From contig JAUCBJ010008490.1 in NCBI GenBank assembly GCA_032718475.1, positions 1-62,000 on the forward strand: a stretch of DNA of 62,000 bases, given 5' to 3'. Position 1 is the stretch's first letter, and the number at the start of each line of letters is the position of its first letter. The notes under the pieces were generated by a model. It made no database searches, was not told the DNA's origin, and saw only the letters and a list, made by a program, of their open reading frames with translations. The position numbers were made by a program, and so were the translations under genes. Source of the stretch: Nemertoderma westbladi (Eukaryota; Xenacoelomorpha; Nemertodermatida; Nemertodermatidae). This document shows, one piece after another, positions 9,909-21,800 of this stretch.

Positions 9909-12529
9909 TGGAGGTTCTACCGAGATCTCCATCGGAGAGATCGAACGGCAATGGCAATGACGAAATTCGTTTAGTACCTGGAGGTGGTCCAGCAAGAAGA
10001 TATGCTACTACGACAACCACACCACGAGAAGAATTCTGCTTAGTAGACCAAGACCATGGAGAACCAACAAAAACTGTTACCTTTCGAGGAGGAGGACACC
10101 GCGATTTAGACCCCCATAGTGAAAGTGTACATGTACAGGTTGGTGCTAGCAGCCAATACAGTAGGCCCAACAGTAGGCATGCTGTGCAAAATAATAGTGA
10201 TCGTACACCTAACATATCAAGGAGTGAATTCTTTAATTTTTGGGAAGATCGGTTGGTTATGGAGGACAGTGACAGGAGACCAAGATCACGACACAGGTCT
10301 GACTACCCAGACCGTGACAGGTTTAACCCTACAGAGAGAAATAATGGAAATTATTATTATCTACCAGACGAGGCTAATTACGTGGTAGGGACTGGACCGA
10401 CGGTAGTTAGGCCCTCTCCTTTTACTGGGGAAGACCCCAGAGAGGTAATAGACGAATGGATTGGTAGATTTGATAGGGCAGCCAATGCCAACGCATGGTC
10501 ATTTTCTAAAAGAGGCATGATCCTTCCTGCGTATTTGGAAGGGAGAGCAGGTCGATGGTACCAAGCAAATAAGACCTCTCTAGATCGTCTCAACTATTCA
10601 CAGTTATGTAATGAATTGTTAGATAGGTTTGTCAGCAGTGCAATTCGTTTTTCATATTATGACGAATTCATAAAATTACACCAAACTGCAACAGAAACAG
10701 TTGAAGATTTTGCTGATAAATTAAAAAGAGTTGCGCGCCGTGCATTATCTTCCCCAGACACAGTGGAGGCACAAAGCAGGATACGAGACCAATTTTTGTA
10801 TGGTCTCCATATAACGATTCGCTGCAAGGTTTTAGAACATGTAGCACATGAGTCCCCTTTAGAAAACGTCATTGCAGAGGCTAAAATGCTAGAAGCTAGT
10901 GTACGTGTAGATAACCCTATGTTAAAAGCACCACTTACGGAAGATGATATTGAACGTATCATTCAGAAGTCTAGAGAAAAAATTCATTACAGATCACCGT
11001 CAAATCATAAAACCGAATTTAATTTGGAAAGTACCTCTCGGTTTGAGGAAAGCGTTAATAAATTATCTAAACAGGTAAGTGAACTTACAAGTAAGTTTAA
11101 CGAATTATCTGGTGGAAATAAATCCAAGTGTTATGAATGTGGTAGCTTGTCACATTTAAGGAATTTATGTCCCCAGCTCACAAGACAAAAGGTAAGATTT
11201 GACTCGGCTGATAGAAGTAATAGAAGCAGAGAACAGTCACAAGAACGAGGTAACATGGATAACAAACACGATAATAAACGGGAAAACCGCAGCAAATCCT
11301 TCCAAAACAATTCAGTTCGGTCAAGTTTACTTCGAGTAAATTCGACGCAGGAGTTAATTACGGAAGTACTTGTTGAAAGTAACCCAGTTGAAGCAAATGT
11401 AGATACAGGGTCACAAGTTACTATTATTACCCAAGAATTCCTTAATAAAAATATTGGAAACACACTTTACATGTATCATGGACAAACATTAACAACATTA
11501 GGAGGTGATAAAGTAGATAGTCTAGGTAGAACGAAATTAAATATTCATTGGGGAAATAATTCATGGACGGGTCTTGTGCACGTAGTCCCTACTTTGAATT
11601 GTAGTACAAATTTGCTGTTGGGTATAGATAGCATTATTACACTAAATATTCTAGAAACGGGATTGAAAATTATTAAGGGCGATGAAACCCAGACAAACAA
11701 TGCTGATTCCAACAATCCACAGGATTTCAATAACCAATCTCAAACGAATAAAACTGAAAATACGACAGAAACTAAAACATACAATGATGAGAAAGCGTTA
11801 AATAATGATAAGGTTAATATAGAATTAGCGAAGTCAGTAAGTGTTAATAATGCCTATAAAGTTTTGCGAATAAGTTCGAAAGGTAATGTGATAATACATC
11901 CAAGATCAGAGGCTTTAATAAAAGGCAACGTAATAGGTAATAAGCTGAGTTTACGGAATAAGGCTAAGGTAGGAATTTTTATTCCTGAACAGGAAAAATT
12001 AGCCAGATCAGGATTGCTCGGAGCAAAGTCAATACATACACTAAATAATAAGGGTCATCTATACTGTAGACTTTTAAATTCAACTGATTCTAAACTAACA
12101 GTAAGATGTGGTGAACATTTGGGGTCTCTCGAAACATACACTGAAATTATAGATAATAATAGTTCTGATAACCAGTTTGTAAGTTCAACACACGTAAATG
12201 AATGCGACTGGCCTAACTTAGGGACTGAAGCGCAAACAGAAAGTTTACATTTTATTCTTAGAAAACATTCATCAGTAATATCAACTGGCCAATACGATGT
12301 GGGTTATTGCGACATTGAAACCCATAATATTGATGTAACAGGAGGTCCGATTAAACAACGTCCATATCGAACCCCATATAAACATCGCAATTATATGAAA
12401 TCGGCAATTGACGACATGTTAGAAGCTGATGTGATAGAAGAAAGCCACAGCCCGTGGGCTAGTCCAGTAGTCCTAGTAAAGAAACCCGATATGAGGCACT
12501 CGTTTTTGTGTAGACTATCGAAAAATTAA
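9842..12529 (+). CDS. Gypsy Gag-Pol: capsid, zinc knuckle, protease, start of RT (frameshifted)
   Basis: 895 codons from ATG 9842, inside the LTR. Residues ~200-355 resemble the retrotransposon gag/capsid domain (PFTGEDPREVIDEWIGRFDR, then WYQANKTSLDRL and FVSSAIRFSYYDEFIKLHQ). One CCHC knuckle, CYECGSLSHLRNLC, sits at ~430-443. An aspartic protease active site, DTGS, is at ~521-524. RT begins near residue 840 (RPYRTPYKHRNYM, then SPWASPVVLVKKPD) and collapses into a false C-terminus, because one extra base near 12497-12501 shifts the frame; the RT continues in the next frame. Gag, PR and RT are fused in one frame with no stop between them. The long Asn/Thr-rich spacer after the protease (~640-690) looks unstructured. 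Confidence 0.9.
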   Translation: MDEDETLPFLADSTPSLTRSRHMEVLPRSPSERSNGNGNDEIRLVPGGGPARRYATTTTTPREEFCLVDQDHGEPTKTVTFRGGGHRDLDPHSESVHVQVGASSQYSRPNSRHAVQNNSDRTPNISRSEFFNFWEDRLVMEDSDRRPRSRHRSDYPDRDRFNPTERNNGNYYYLPDEANYVVGTGPTVVRPSPFTGEDPREVIDEWIGRFDRAANANAWSFSKRGMILPAYLEGRAGRWYQANKTSLDRLNYSQLCNELLDRFVSSAIRFSYYDEFIKLHQTATETVEDFADKLKRVARRALSSPDTVEAQSRIRDQFLYGLHITIRCKVLEHVAHESPLENVIAEAKMLEASVRVDNPMLKAPLTEDDIERIIQKSREKIHYRSPSNHKTEFNLESTSRFEESVNKLSKQVSELTSKFNELSGGNKSKCYECGSLSHLRNLCPQLTRQKVRFDSADRSNRSREQSQERGNMDNKHDNKRENRSKSFQNNSVRSSLLRVNSTQELITEVLVESNPVEANVDTGSQVTIITQEFLNKNIGNTLYMYHGQTLTTLGGDKVDSLGRTKLNIHWGNNSWTGLVHVVPTLNCSTNLLLGIDSIITLNILETGLKIIKGDETQTNNADSNNPQDFNNQSQTNKTENTTETKTYNDEKALNNDKVNIELAKSVSVNNAYKVLRISSKGNVIIHPRSEALIKGNVIGNKLSLRNKAKVGIFIPEQEKLARSGLLGAKSIHTLNNKGHLYCRLLNSTDSKLTVRCGEHLGSLETYTEIIDNNSSDNQFVSSTHVNECDWPNLGTEAQTESLHFILRKHSSVISTGQYDVGYCDIETHNIDVTGGPIKQRPYRTPYKHRNYMKSAIDDMLEADVIEESHSPWASPVVLVKKPDMRHSFLCRLSKN

Positions 12530-13715
12530 TGCTATCACCAATGTGTCCGTACGTCCACTACCAAGGATTGATGAGGTACTAGATCACTTCGGAGGTAATT
12601 GCTTATTTTCAACCCTAGATTTGACCAATGGCTACTGGAATGTAGGTGTGAAGGAATCAGACAAAACAAAGACTAGCTTTGTTACAGAAAATGGACAATG
12701 GCAGTTTAAAAGGATGCCATATGGGTTGTCTGGCGCACCCGCAACGTTTCAAAGTTTAATGAGCAGAATATTGTATCGGTTAGAGGGGCATATTTGTCTT
12801 GTATACCTAGACGATGTAATAATATATTCAGCTAGCTTTGAACAACACATGAAGGATCTAGACGCAGTACTTACATTAATCGCCGATGCAGGACTGAAAC
12901 TGAAACTTAGAAAATGTAAATTTGCGTTGAAAGAAGTAGAATATTTAGGTCATAACGTGTCAGGTAAGGGAATACAGCCAACCAATAAGAATAAAGAGGC
13001 AGTATCACGTTTTCCTACACCAAACTCAATCACAACAGTTCGTCAGTTCTTAGGTCTAGCCTCATTTTATCGTAAGTTTATTAAAAACTTTGCAGATATA
13101 GCAAAGCCACTTACAGAATTGCTTCGTAAGGATAAGTCATTTAAATGGAACCATAATTGTGAAGAAGCCTTCAATAATCTAAAACAACGCCTTATCACAT
13201 CTCCTATATTGTCATATCCTGATTTGAGTTCCACCGCGGGTAAGTATAAACTATATACTGATGCATCTATAACAGGTTTGGGAGTAACTCTTGAACAATC
13301 ACAGGACGATAAAATGGTTGTGATTGGATACGCCAGTAGGACACTCTTACCTGCCGAATCCAGATATTCTGTCCACGAGTTGGAGGCTCTGGCTGTTGTC
13401 TGGGGAGTGAAGAAGTTCAGACACTACTTATTAGGAAATCAGTTTGAAGTAGTTACAGACCACCAAGCTCTAAAGTGGTTGTTGACGACTAAAGAACCAA
13501 CGGGACGTATAGCAAGATGGAGCATTATTCTTCAAGAATACAATTATACTGTACTACATCGACCAGGGCGGTTTCATTCCCATGTTGACGCTTTGAGCCG
13601 TAACCCCATTAATCATGATAGCCCACAAGAAGATTCTGACATACCTGGACCTTTACTACATATACCATTGCAAACAAACACAAAAGATAATTCAGGTAAG
13701 GGAAGAACACACTAA
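12501..13715 (+). pseudogene. Gypsy Pol continued: RT core and RNase H
   Basis: This is the +1 continuation of the frame above, open from about 12501. RT motifs are LFSTLDLTNGYWN (motif A), MPYGLSGAPATFQ (motif B) and LVYLDDVIIYS (YLDD, motif C), followed by QFLGLASFYRKFI of the connection. RNase H has YTDAS, the Glu of HELEALAVVWG, the Asp of VTDHQALKWL and the final HVDALSRN. The frame closes at a TAA (13713-13715) that is probably an acquired nonsense mutation, since the downstream triplets stay open in the same frame for about 40 codons. Confidence 0.88.
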
Positions 13716-13804
13716 GAAGAAGAAGTTGTAACCGTTGGAATTACTCAGGTTAGTCCCGCACAAGGATCAATTATCATTAAAGAGTTGAGTCCAGAGACTC
13801 ATGG
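13716..13804 (+). pseudogene. Gypsy Pol RNase H-integrase linker, broken
   Basis: After the stop at 13715 the same frame stays open until about 13830. A frame change near 13800 then leads into the integrase frame. I read this as linker sequence degraded by a nonsense mutation and a frameshift. Confidence 0.55.
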
Positions 13805-14521
13805 AGAGCTGAACTTTATAACGATCCACGGCTAGAAGAATTAATACGTTTAAAGGAAGGTAAGGAAGGACCAGCTATAGGAGAAACACCTAGAGCACAA
13901 CAATTAAGATTAGTAAATAATATTACTATTGATAAAAAGACAGGGTTCATCTATTACTTAGGACCATCAAAGCAGGAGCGTTTGTTGCTTGTACCTAAAT
14001 CTTTGGTAAATAAAATACTGTATGAACTACATGATGGTACTTCTGGTGGCCATCTAGGTATATCAAAGACCTGCGTGAAAATTCGCCAGCGTTACTGGTG
14101 GCCAACTTTGAGGGCAGACGTACAAGCCTATTGTAAATCATGTATTCATTGCCAACGCGCAAAAAGACCAAACACTAATATAGTTACACCGCTACATCCT
14201 CTTCCAGTGACCCCAAATCCATTTGATCGTGTAGAATTTGATTTGATTGGTCCGTTTCATAAGTCTAAGAATGGAAATCGTTATATTGCACTTTTTGTAG
14301 ATAGTCTAACAAAGTGGCCAGAAGCAACAGCAATTCCAGACAAATCCGCAAAGAGCGTAGCGCGCGAGTTTGTAAATGAAGTCGTATGTCGCCATGGCGC
14401 CCCCAGAAAATTACTCACAGACCAAGATTCAAACTTTCGATCAGAACTTCTTAATGAGGTAAATACAATAGCGTATAGAACGAGTTGTCAAGACACGGTG
14501 AAAACAACTGTTATCAGCTAA
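13805..14521 (+). pseudogene. Gypsy integrase, zinc-binding domain and part of catalytic core
   Basis: The frame is open from about 13805. The zinc-binding domain shows His-His-Cys-Cys (ELHDGTSGGHLG, then CKSCIHCQRAK), preceded by the usual leader ending QERLLLVPKSLV. The core has the first Asp in VEFDLIGPF and the second in LLTDQDSNFRSE. The segment that should carry the third catalytic residue (Glu) is missing: after FRSELLNEV the sequence jumps to NTIAYRTS, which normally lies ~90-100 residues further on. A frameshift then ends the frame at 14521. This integrase cannot be active. Confidence 0.88.
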
Positions 14522-14555
14522 GGATAATATTAACTTATCAAATTATACACAAATA

Positions 14556-15038
14556 ATGTCAGAAACATTACTGTCGGCTCGAGATACAGCAAAATTATTA
14601 CAGGAACACAGTAGGGGGAAATCGTCAAACCACTATAACAAATATCATAATACAAAGACACCTACATTTAAACCCAATGATCTTGTTTTAGTTGAAGCTA
14701 AGACGTGTCCCAAAGGTAAGAGTAAGAAATTGCGTCCGAAATATACAGGTCCATTTACAGTTATAGAATGGGTTGGAGAAAATCTCAAGTTACAGGGAGC
14801 AAGAGGTAAACCTATTATTGTTCATCCAAATATGGTTAAACTGGCCGCAGTACGTGAAATTGATGATGTCAGATTGAAATACCCTGCGATTATCGCTGAT
14901 ACTGACACCGAAACCAGTGACCTTGAAAGTGGAGAAATACCTCCTTGGTTGCTTAACCGTCATAACTATAACTCTACTGAGATTGATTATATTGACTCCA
15001 ACTCACCTGCTATTGTGACAACCTACGACAAAATGTGA
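14556..15038 (+). pseudogene. Gypsy integrase C-terminal part
   Basis: 160 codons continuing integrase in another frame. SARDTAKLLQEHSRGKSSNHYNKYHN is followed by the SH3-like C-terminal domain signature FKPNDLVLVEAK, then LRPKYTGPFTVIEWVGENL and HPNMVKLA. The acidic tail (DTDTETSDLESGEIPPWL) is typical of Gypsy Pol ends. It is frameshifted relative to the upstream piece at about 14515-14525. The ATG at 14556 is probably fortuitous. Confidence 0.85.
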
Positions 15039-15514
15039 TACAGTATCACATTTATTATGGTGGTATTAAACCAAAACTCAGAAAATAGCAGGTTAGGTTC
15101 AATTGAACCGAATATAAGATATTCAGTACTAACAGTACAATGTGAAAAATTGTTATCACAAATTACTTAACGTAGTGTTAATTTTGGTAGTTATACTAAC
15201 ATAAAATAGTAAAAAGTAGAAAGGCTGCATAGCACTCAACTTTTTTTTTTTCATTTATACTGTAGCTACTATAGAATATTTGATATGTTATTTCTTTCTT
15301 ACCATACTAATGGACACGAGTCATGCATGTGTGTTATTCTAAACTACAGAAGGCTGTAGTGATGTTGTTTTATATTACAGTTTATTCAACATTATTTTAC
15401 ACATCGCAATTTAGGTTTGATCCACCGATCCACGTTGTTACTGTATTTGCAAAGTTCAATTTCATCTTATTATAAAAAAAAAATCGAGGACGATTTTTGT
15501 CTGAAGTGTGGGGG
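15039..15514 (+). other. Gypsy 3' untranslated region with weak polypurine tract
   Basis: No env-like ORF follows pol. The region is AT-rich and ends in GAAGTGTGGGG directly before the 3' LTR, a plausible but short polypurine tract (about 15503-15514). Confidence 0.6.
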
Positions 15515-16324
15515 TGTGACGTCAACTACAAGTCAGCCACCCCATACGGTTACATTAAATTGTAACTTTATAATCCAGTTAAGAATGTTTTCTACAGCAT
15601 TTACCCATCGGCACTATTTAAAGTTTTGGCATGTCAATAAAATATTTTCTACAGTAAATTAAGACCCCCCCGTGATATGAAAACGTTTCCTATAAAAACA
15701 TCCAGCTGTCAATTAAATTATATTATATTTCCGTTCATCCATTGAAAAATACTGATGTCTGGTTTTAAAGACTTGACAGAATTAACTTCAGATAAAAACA
15801 ATCCTACACTTTCGGAATAGCATCCGCCAATCACAACAGATGTTATATTTCCAAATATTATAAAATAGAACGTTGTTAAACAGAGGGGATTTTTTTTGTT
15901 ATGATGATTGTTTAGGTTTTGTGTTGTTGGTCTTACTGTACTTGGGTTTGGGTGGGGGTAGTGTTTGATTATAATACACAGCATGATCAATTCTCAAGTT
16001 TATATATTATTATACGTCCATATTATATTATACTTTATCAACACATTGACTGAGACGATATTATTTTAACCTACTCTCCTCCTGATCTCCGCAGCATATA
16101 GAATTCCCTGGCAAAACTCTTCTTCGCAACCTCCTCAATTTATTGGCACATACATACTCTATCTTTTATTATCGCTCTTCGATTGTCTCCCATGCCATGG
16201 GCGAACTACTGTACGCGCGTGACGGCGTTTATTGAGTGGGTTTTTTTGGTTGGTTGAATGGATGAAGACGAAACTCTCCCGTTCTTGGCAGACTCTAATC
16301 CGTCCTTGACCCACTCGCGTCACA
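15515..16324 (+). repeat. 3' LTR of Gypsy element, 810 bp
   Basis: Starts TGTGACGTC and ends CGTCACA, followed by the target duplication ACTG. This intact copy served as the ruler for the interrupted 5' LTR. The small ORFs that appear in both LTRs (on either strand) are LTR sequence, not genes. Confidence 0.93.
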
Positions 16325-16634
16325 ACTGGCTGACTGGTACCGCGGTACCGGTGCAGTGATTATAGATCACATATACCTGTATGCTATTTTAAATATAATT
16401 TTTGTAGTTCTAACATAACTTATTTACATATATCAACGTACTTAGATTTATTTTGTATTATTGTTCGATTGTTGATTTTACTTGTACAGGTTCAATAAGC
16501 TTAGGCTTTCTAATACCTTAAACATTAAACATACTGGTAGCCTACAGGACAGGCCTAATTCTGTAGACCCTAATTAGCCATGCTGCCATGCTATGCACTG
16601 CAGTGCGGAATCCGGAGTGCTGGACTGCGGTCCT
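16325..16634. other. Noncoding, no recognisable feature
   Basis: Flank of the Gypsy element. It contains GGTACCGCGGTACCGGT and several TAGCCTAC/TAGGCCTA words but no ORF or clear repeat. Confidence 0.4.
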
Positions 16635-17470
16635 GAATTAGGTGGGTATATCTTTTGCGTAGAGGTATAGCCTACATAGAGGCTTCATGAGGTATGTGTA
16701 GCCTACATGTAGATGCAGGATATATCTTTTTACAGAACACAGCAGAACACAGTAGAACACAGCAGAACACAATAGAATACAGGCGGAACATAGGCGAACA
16801 CAGCTGTAATTAAAATCTACACCAAAAAATAACACACTTGGGAAAGTACCGGATTTAATCATACAACTGTAAGATGTCAATTACATATTTAAATTAAATG
16901 GCGGTTTTCATATCCTCCAAAATAAATTACTTCTCATTATCCTGTAACCATGGAGAGTTGGTTAGTTCTACAGCAGTACAGTACCGGTAGCTGAGTAGGC
17001 CTACATCAGTACATTGGTAATATACTCTACACTGTGCCCGGTAATTGCCGGTAAATGCCTACATCTGTCTGTCTGTACAATGTACAGTCTGTCAGTATGT
17101 ACATGTCTCTACAGCACTAGGCCTACTGCAGTACTGGAACAGGCTGACAGGCAGACTGCTGGACTAGTAACAGGTACAGGCCTAACCGAACAGCTGATCG
17201 GGCAACTCTGATCAGGTAATTTATTTTGGAGGATATGGAAACCGCCATTTAATTTAAATATGTAATTGACATCTTACAGTTGTATGATTAAGTCCGGTAC
17301 TTTCCCAAGTGTGTTATTTTTTGGTGTAGATTTTAATTACAGCTATGTTCGCCTATGTTCCGCCTGTATTCTATTGTGTTCTGCTGTGTTCTACTGTGTT
17401 CTGCTGTGTTCTGTAAAAAGAACTATCCGTAGATGCACGTGTAGGGTGAATGTAGGTAGGTGTAGTCCCA
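16635..17470. repeat. Foldback element with ~200-bp inverted arms
   Basis: The left arm (about 16726-16927) is repeated in inverse orientation at about 17216-17417. Both contain GTAATTTATTTTGGAGGATA, GTGTGTTATTTTTTGGTGTA and the CTGTGTTCTACTGTGTTCTG run. The central ~290 bp is unrelated. The outer flanks (16635-16720 and 17420-17470) both resemble parts of 29735-29860, so this family is dispersed. The matching ORFs on opposite strands are a by-product of the inverted repeat. Confidence 0.85.
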
Positions 17471-18078
17471 TAGATATTAATGTAATTTATGTGTCAACTT
17501 GCAGTAATGTGATACACGGTCGTCAATCAGGATGTATGGCAATAATCTCTGATCTCCACGGTACAATACGGTACATCAACCTGCAGACCTGTCTGCTGTC
17601 AGACAACAGGTTTTACTGCATACTGCAGTACTGTATAAATATCAAACATCGCGTTCTGATTATACTAAAGTCCCTTACTCCATCCATACTCGTCATAAAT
17701 ATTATGCCCTAATAAATTTGAGTATGCTAACGCCACGAAAGGCATCGTTCCATTAGATTAACTCGTTCTGATTTATATGTTTATTGAGTAATAAGAGTAA
17801 CCTAAACAAGAACAGCCATCATCGCGGGGACTATAGTCTACAGTACCAGAAACCCTGACCCCCCTATGCCCCTCTTTATCTTTTTATCAACCATACATCC
17901 ATGGGACTTGAACAGTACTTCAGCATTGAAATGTTTTGGACGTTTTGTTTTGAAAGTAAAAATATAGAAGTCTGGAAGTTTTGTTTGTTTTAATTTTTCA
18001 GGCAGTCACATTCCACCAACCAGCAACAGTCCCATCCCTTCCCACTATCCCGCGGACCACCACACTGTTTCATTATAA
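17471..18078. other. Noncoding, no recognisable feature
   Basis: No supported gene or repeat. It ends in CATTATAA, the left flank of the CACTA-like transposon, with AA as candidate target duplication. Confidence 0.4.
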
Positions 18079-18430
18079 CCCTAGTAGCACAATAACGTCT
18101 ATTTCACGTTGAAATTCGTTAAAACCACGTTCTGAACGTGGTTCAGTTAAAGTCCAGTACACGTTTATGAATGGCGTGTTTTTCCACGTATTTTGCAACA
18201 CCAAAATACCCATCAAACGAACGTTAATATTGGAATTGCCTTGAACGTCGCAAAATCGTTAGTAAACGTATAATTGTTTTGCTCTGAACTAAATTTAAAC
18301 GCAAAAGGTGGATATTTGTGCGTTCAATTATGTAGCTATCACCCATTGTTGAACGACTTATTTGAACTATTTTTAAACATTATATAATTCGGTTCAGAAA
18401 TTGTTATAGTACGACTAAATAGACGTCATA
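18079..18430. repeat. Left terminal inverted repeat and subterminal AACGT repeats
   Basis: The 14-bp terminus is followed by many short direct and inverted copies of ACGTT-type motifs (TTTCACGTTGAAA, CCACGTTCTGAACGTGG, AAACGAACGTTAA, TTGAACGTCG). These are likely transposase binding sites by analogy with CACTA elements. Confidence 0.75.
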
Positions 18431-18892
18431 GTTGCGTTCATTTGTATCGGAGCTCCACTGTCAATGAACTCAATTTGTAAAATGAATTTGTATTTTATTC
18501 ATATTCTGCTTGAAGTCTTAAACTAGATAACCAGTTAGCTTAGTTATCCATGTGCTGCTTGAAGTCTCAGACTAGATACCCATAGCTTAGTTTATCATGT
18601 GTCTCAAAATCTTAAACTGTATTACTGTCCCACTTTATAGAGTTTGATAATAGATAAGCAAATTAATATATTCCCAATAACATCAATAACCAACAAATAT
18701 TCAAAATTAACTTAACATTAAACTTTAAAGGTAATTTACTCACAACAGTGTATTTGACAACTAATGCAATATGTTTTTTAGCTCTGGGATGTTGGCAAAT
18801 TATATTCAATATCTAACTCAAAAACCTTAGAACCAACATTCAAACTTAACTTAACACTAAACTTTAAAGGCAATTTGTAAAGTTATTCTTAT

Positions 18893-21800
18893 TCAGTTAT
18901 CTTTATTCTGACCCTGTCCACTCTTCCTTTCTCCTTCCATTTTCCTGGATGTCGAGTGCTTTAGCCAATCCTTCATTTTTTCCTCAATGTGGTGAAGTAC
19001 TGCACCGCCACCTGACTGCATAACTGCCTTTGTAATTGCTTTGCAAATCTAAACACATAAGAAAAAATAATAAGTAATAATTTTTTCTACTCTGGTTATT
19101 GCCCTGTAAAAAAACTTTGCGTGTAACCTAACACCTTTTAAGATTAATGTGCGAGGTTTTTCAAAATGTTCTATAATACATATTTTTTGTTCTAAAAATC
19201 TTTTCGTGACAATTTTAATTTATTTATATCGTACGCAAATTTTATTGTTGAAATATAAACCGTATGTTTAAAAAAAATAATAAATAAAATAATAAAAAAA
19301 AATAATAATAAAATGGTGTAATAAAATGTTCTATAACAAAAATTATTGTTCTAGAACATCATTTGTTTTAAAATGAATAGATAATATTTTCTAAAACATT
19401 AAAAAAAATAATTAAAATTTATTAAATTTTAATTAAATTTTAATTAAATTTATTACATTTTATTAAATTTAAAAAATTAAATATAAAATTCAAACAATTA
19501 TGGAATGGAGTGGAGTAGTATAAAATTTGAATTTGTATTAAGAAGAAAATACATGGAGAAAATAAATGGAGAAAATACATGACACAATAGACTCTTTTCA
19601 ACATACAGTATAATACATTCATTTTTAATAAATTTGATACTCGCGCAACACTCAGTACAATGTAGTTTTGCTATGAAGACATTTTGGACGGCAATTCTGC
19701 TAGTATATACACATAAATAGTATAGTGTGTGTCACAATTTCTGGAAAATTAATAGTCGTGATATATTAATTAATATAGTATAGTACAGTACTACAGTAAT
19801 AATAATACAATTTCATATTTTAAAATGAATAGATAATATTTTCTAAAACATTAAAAAAAATAATTAAAATTTATTAAATTTTAATTAAATTTTAATTAAA
19901 TTTATTACATTTTATTAAATTTAAAAAATTAAATATAAAATTCAAACAATTATGGAATGGAGTGGAGTAGTATAAAATTTGATGACAAATTGCTTGATAA
20001 TACTATATATTAATTACCTTCGTATCTCTAAATGCCTTCTTTCCATTTGATCCTATCCAATTAAAATGCGCCCCAAGATCATTGGTAATGCAATGGCGCA
20101 TTGCGGCACAGACTGTGGCCATGGAGTCGGGGCCACCAACGCACTGGATTTCGTGAACCATTCGGTTGAAGAAGGAGAGATCGCATAGCTTGGCTTCTAG
20201 AGCATGAAATTGATCTAATGATGATAAAGGTAGATACGTGCATGGGGAAGCATCCTGCAGTTCCTCATCGTTAATAGGAATAGCCGTCTTCAATTGGCAT
20301 AAAACTGCCTTCATCAGCCGGGTTAAGGCTCTAAGATTCTCTTTAATATACTCCTGATTTGATAATATTTGCGCCACTGCGCTTGGCTTTTCTACTTTTG
20401 ATGTGGTTCCGCCACACTTTGTTGTGAGTCCGGACACGGATACTTCATCGATCAATGCCTGGGATGACGTTGAAGCAGGATTAGGTGTCTGGATGTCGGC
20501 ATTGTCTACCGCGGTAGACATAATTAAATTCCATGCATCTTGTCCAATAGTAGCTAGCACTACGTTTCTATTCTGCTCGTCCTCATTAGGTGTCTCTGGG
20601 ATCGTGGCTCCCGCTGCACTTACATCACCAGACCCAGTACCTTCTCCAATCGTGGCTCCCGCTGCACTTACATCACCAGACCCAGTACCTTCTCCAATCG
20701 TGGCACCTGCTGCACTTACATCACCAGAACCAGTACCTTCTCCAATCGTGACACCTGCTGCACTTATATCACCAGACCCAGATGGCACTTGGTCTGGTGA
20801 TGGAAACAGAGGAATTTCTCCAAATAGAATTCTACAATCGAAATCTTTCCTTAATTTGCTATCTATTCCTCTGCTACACGTATTATACTGAGATGCATCG
20901 TCCTAAAATGCACAAAATTAGCATTTAATGAACTAACATGTGTGGAAAAACGAGACATGGGGGGGGGGGGGGATTGGATGCAAAACCCGCCTTGGCGAAT
21001 TAATTTCCCTCCTCAATGTTAAATTCTCAATTTAGGGAAATGAGCAGGTTACAGTGGCACGTTATTTTAACCAAAACAATAAACTAAACGCAATAGAACA
21101 GATTTAAGATAACTTTTTTGTTTTATTAGACCAATATCGGGAGAAAAAGTTGCACTTTTTTCGCCTAGGGATAAAAAGTGACCCATAGGATTGCATTGAT
21201 TTTACTTTTTTTCCCGGCGAAAAAAGTAAAACAAAATATTTTTGGTGGAATTTCGTAAATTTTATTAAATGTGTTCAATGAGCATTGACGTAGAAAAGGT
21301 TAGCAAGTAATTTGAGCAATATCCACACTCAAAAGTTATTGGAACTTTAGTGTCTGCGCGGCGAACTACAAAACGGAACTCTATATCCAATATTGGTTTA
21401 TGTTGTTAAGCGGCTCTCTAGTTACGTAATAAATATTCTAGAACACTATATTATTTAACATTGAGTAAAGCAGTATCAGGAGTTGAAGGGTACAGTAAAT
21501 TAAATTGCAGTAACTATGGAAGCAATATAGTAAAAAACTACAGTTCAATACATTTTGTAACACTATTGTACTGTAGTATATCGCTTTACGTTTTATTAAA
21601 CAATTAAGCAACAAAAAAGTACCAATTTAAGAATAAAATTACGTATTACATGGGAAAAAACACGTAGACCACTTTCTTTCAAAATGCTCTCGACCCTTTA
21701 TTAACCTCGTTGACGCTCGCTAAATAAAATGCCTCGAGAATAATGAAAAAAAAATTTTTACTTTTTTTCCCATGTAATAAATAATTATTATGTCCGCAAT

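Larger units (their letters stand above)
5855..16324 (+). mobile_element. Ty3/Gypsy LTR retrotransposon with nested insertion, inactive
   Basis: Two LTRs begin TGTGACG and end CGTCACA, a perfect 7-bp inverted repeat. They are flanked by a 4-bp target duplication, ACTG (5851-5854 and 16325-16328). Between them lie gag, protease, RT, RNase H and integrase in Ty3/Gypsy order (RT before integrase). The 5' LTR is split by a 3241-bp insertion. Coding capacity is lost through a frameshift in RT, a stop after RNase H, a frameshift before integrase and a deletion inside integrase. The element without the insert is about 7.2 kb. Confidence 0.93.

Noticed and set aside
16638-17712. Two ORFs with the same Cys/Leu-rich protein on opposite strands
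   Set aside because: Produced by the inverted arms of the foldback element and a CTGTGTTCTA-type repeat; no start context or homology.
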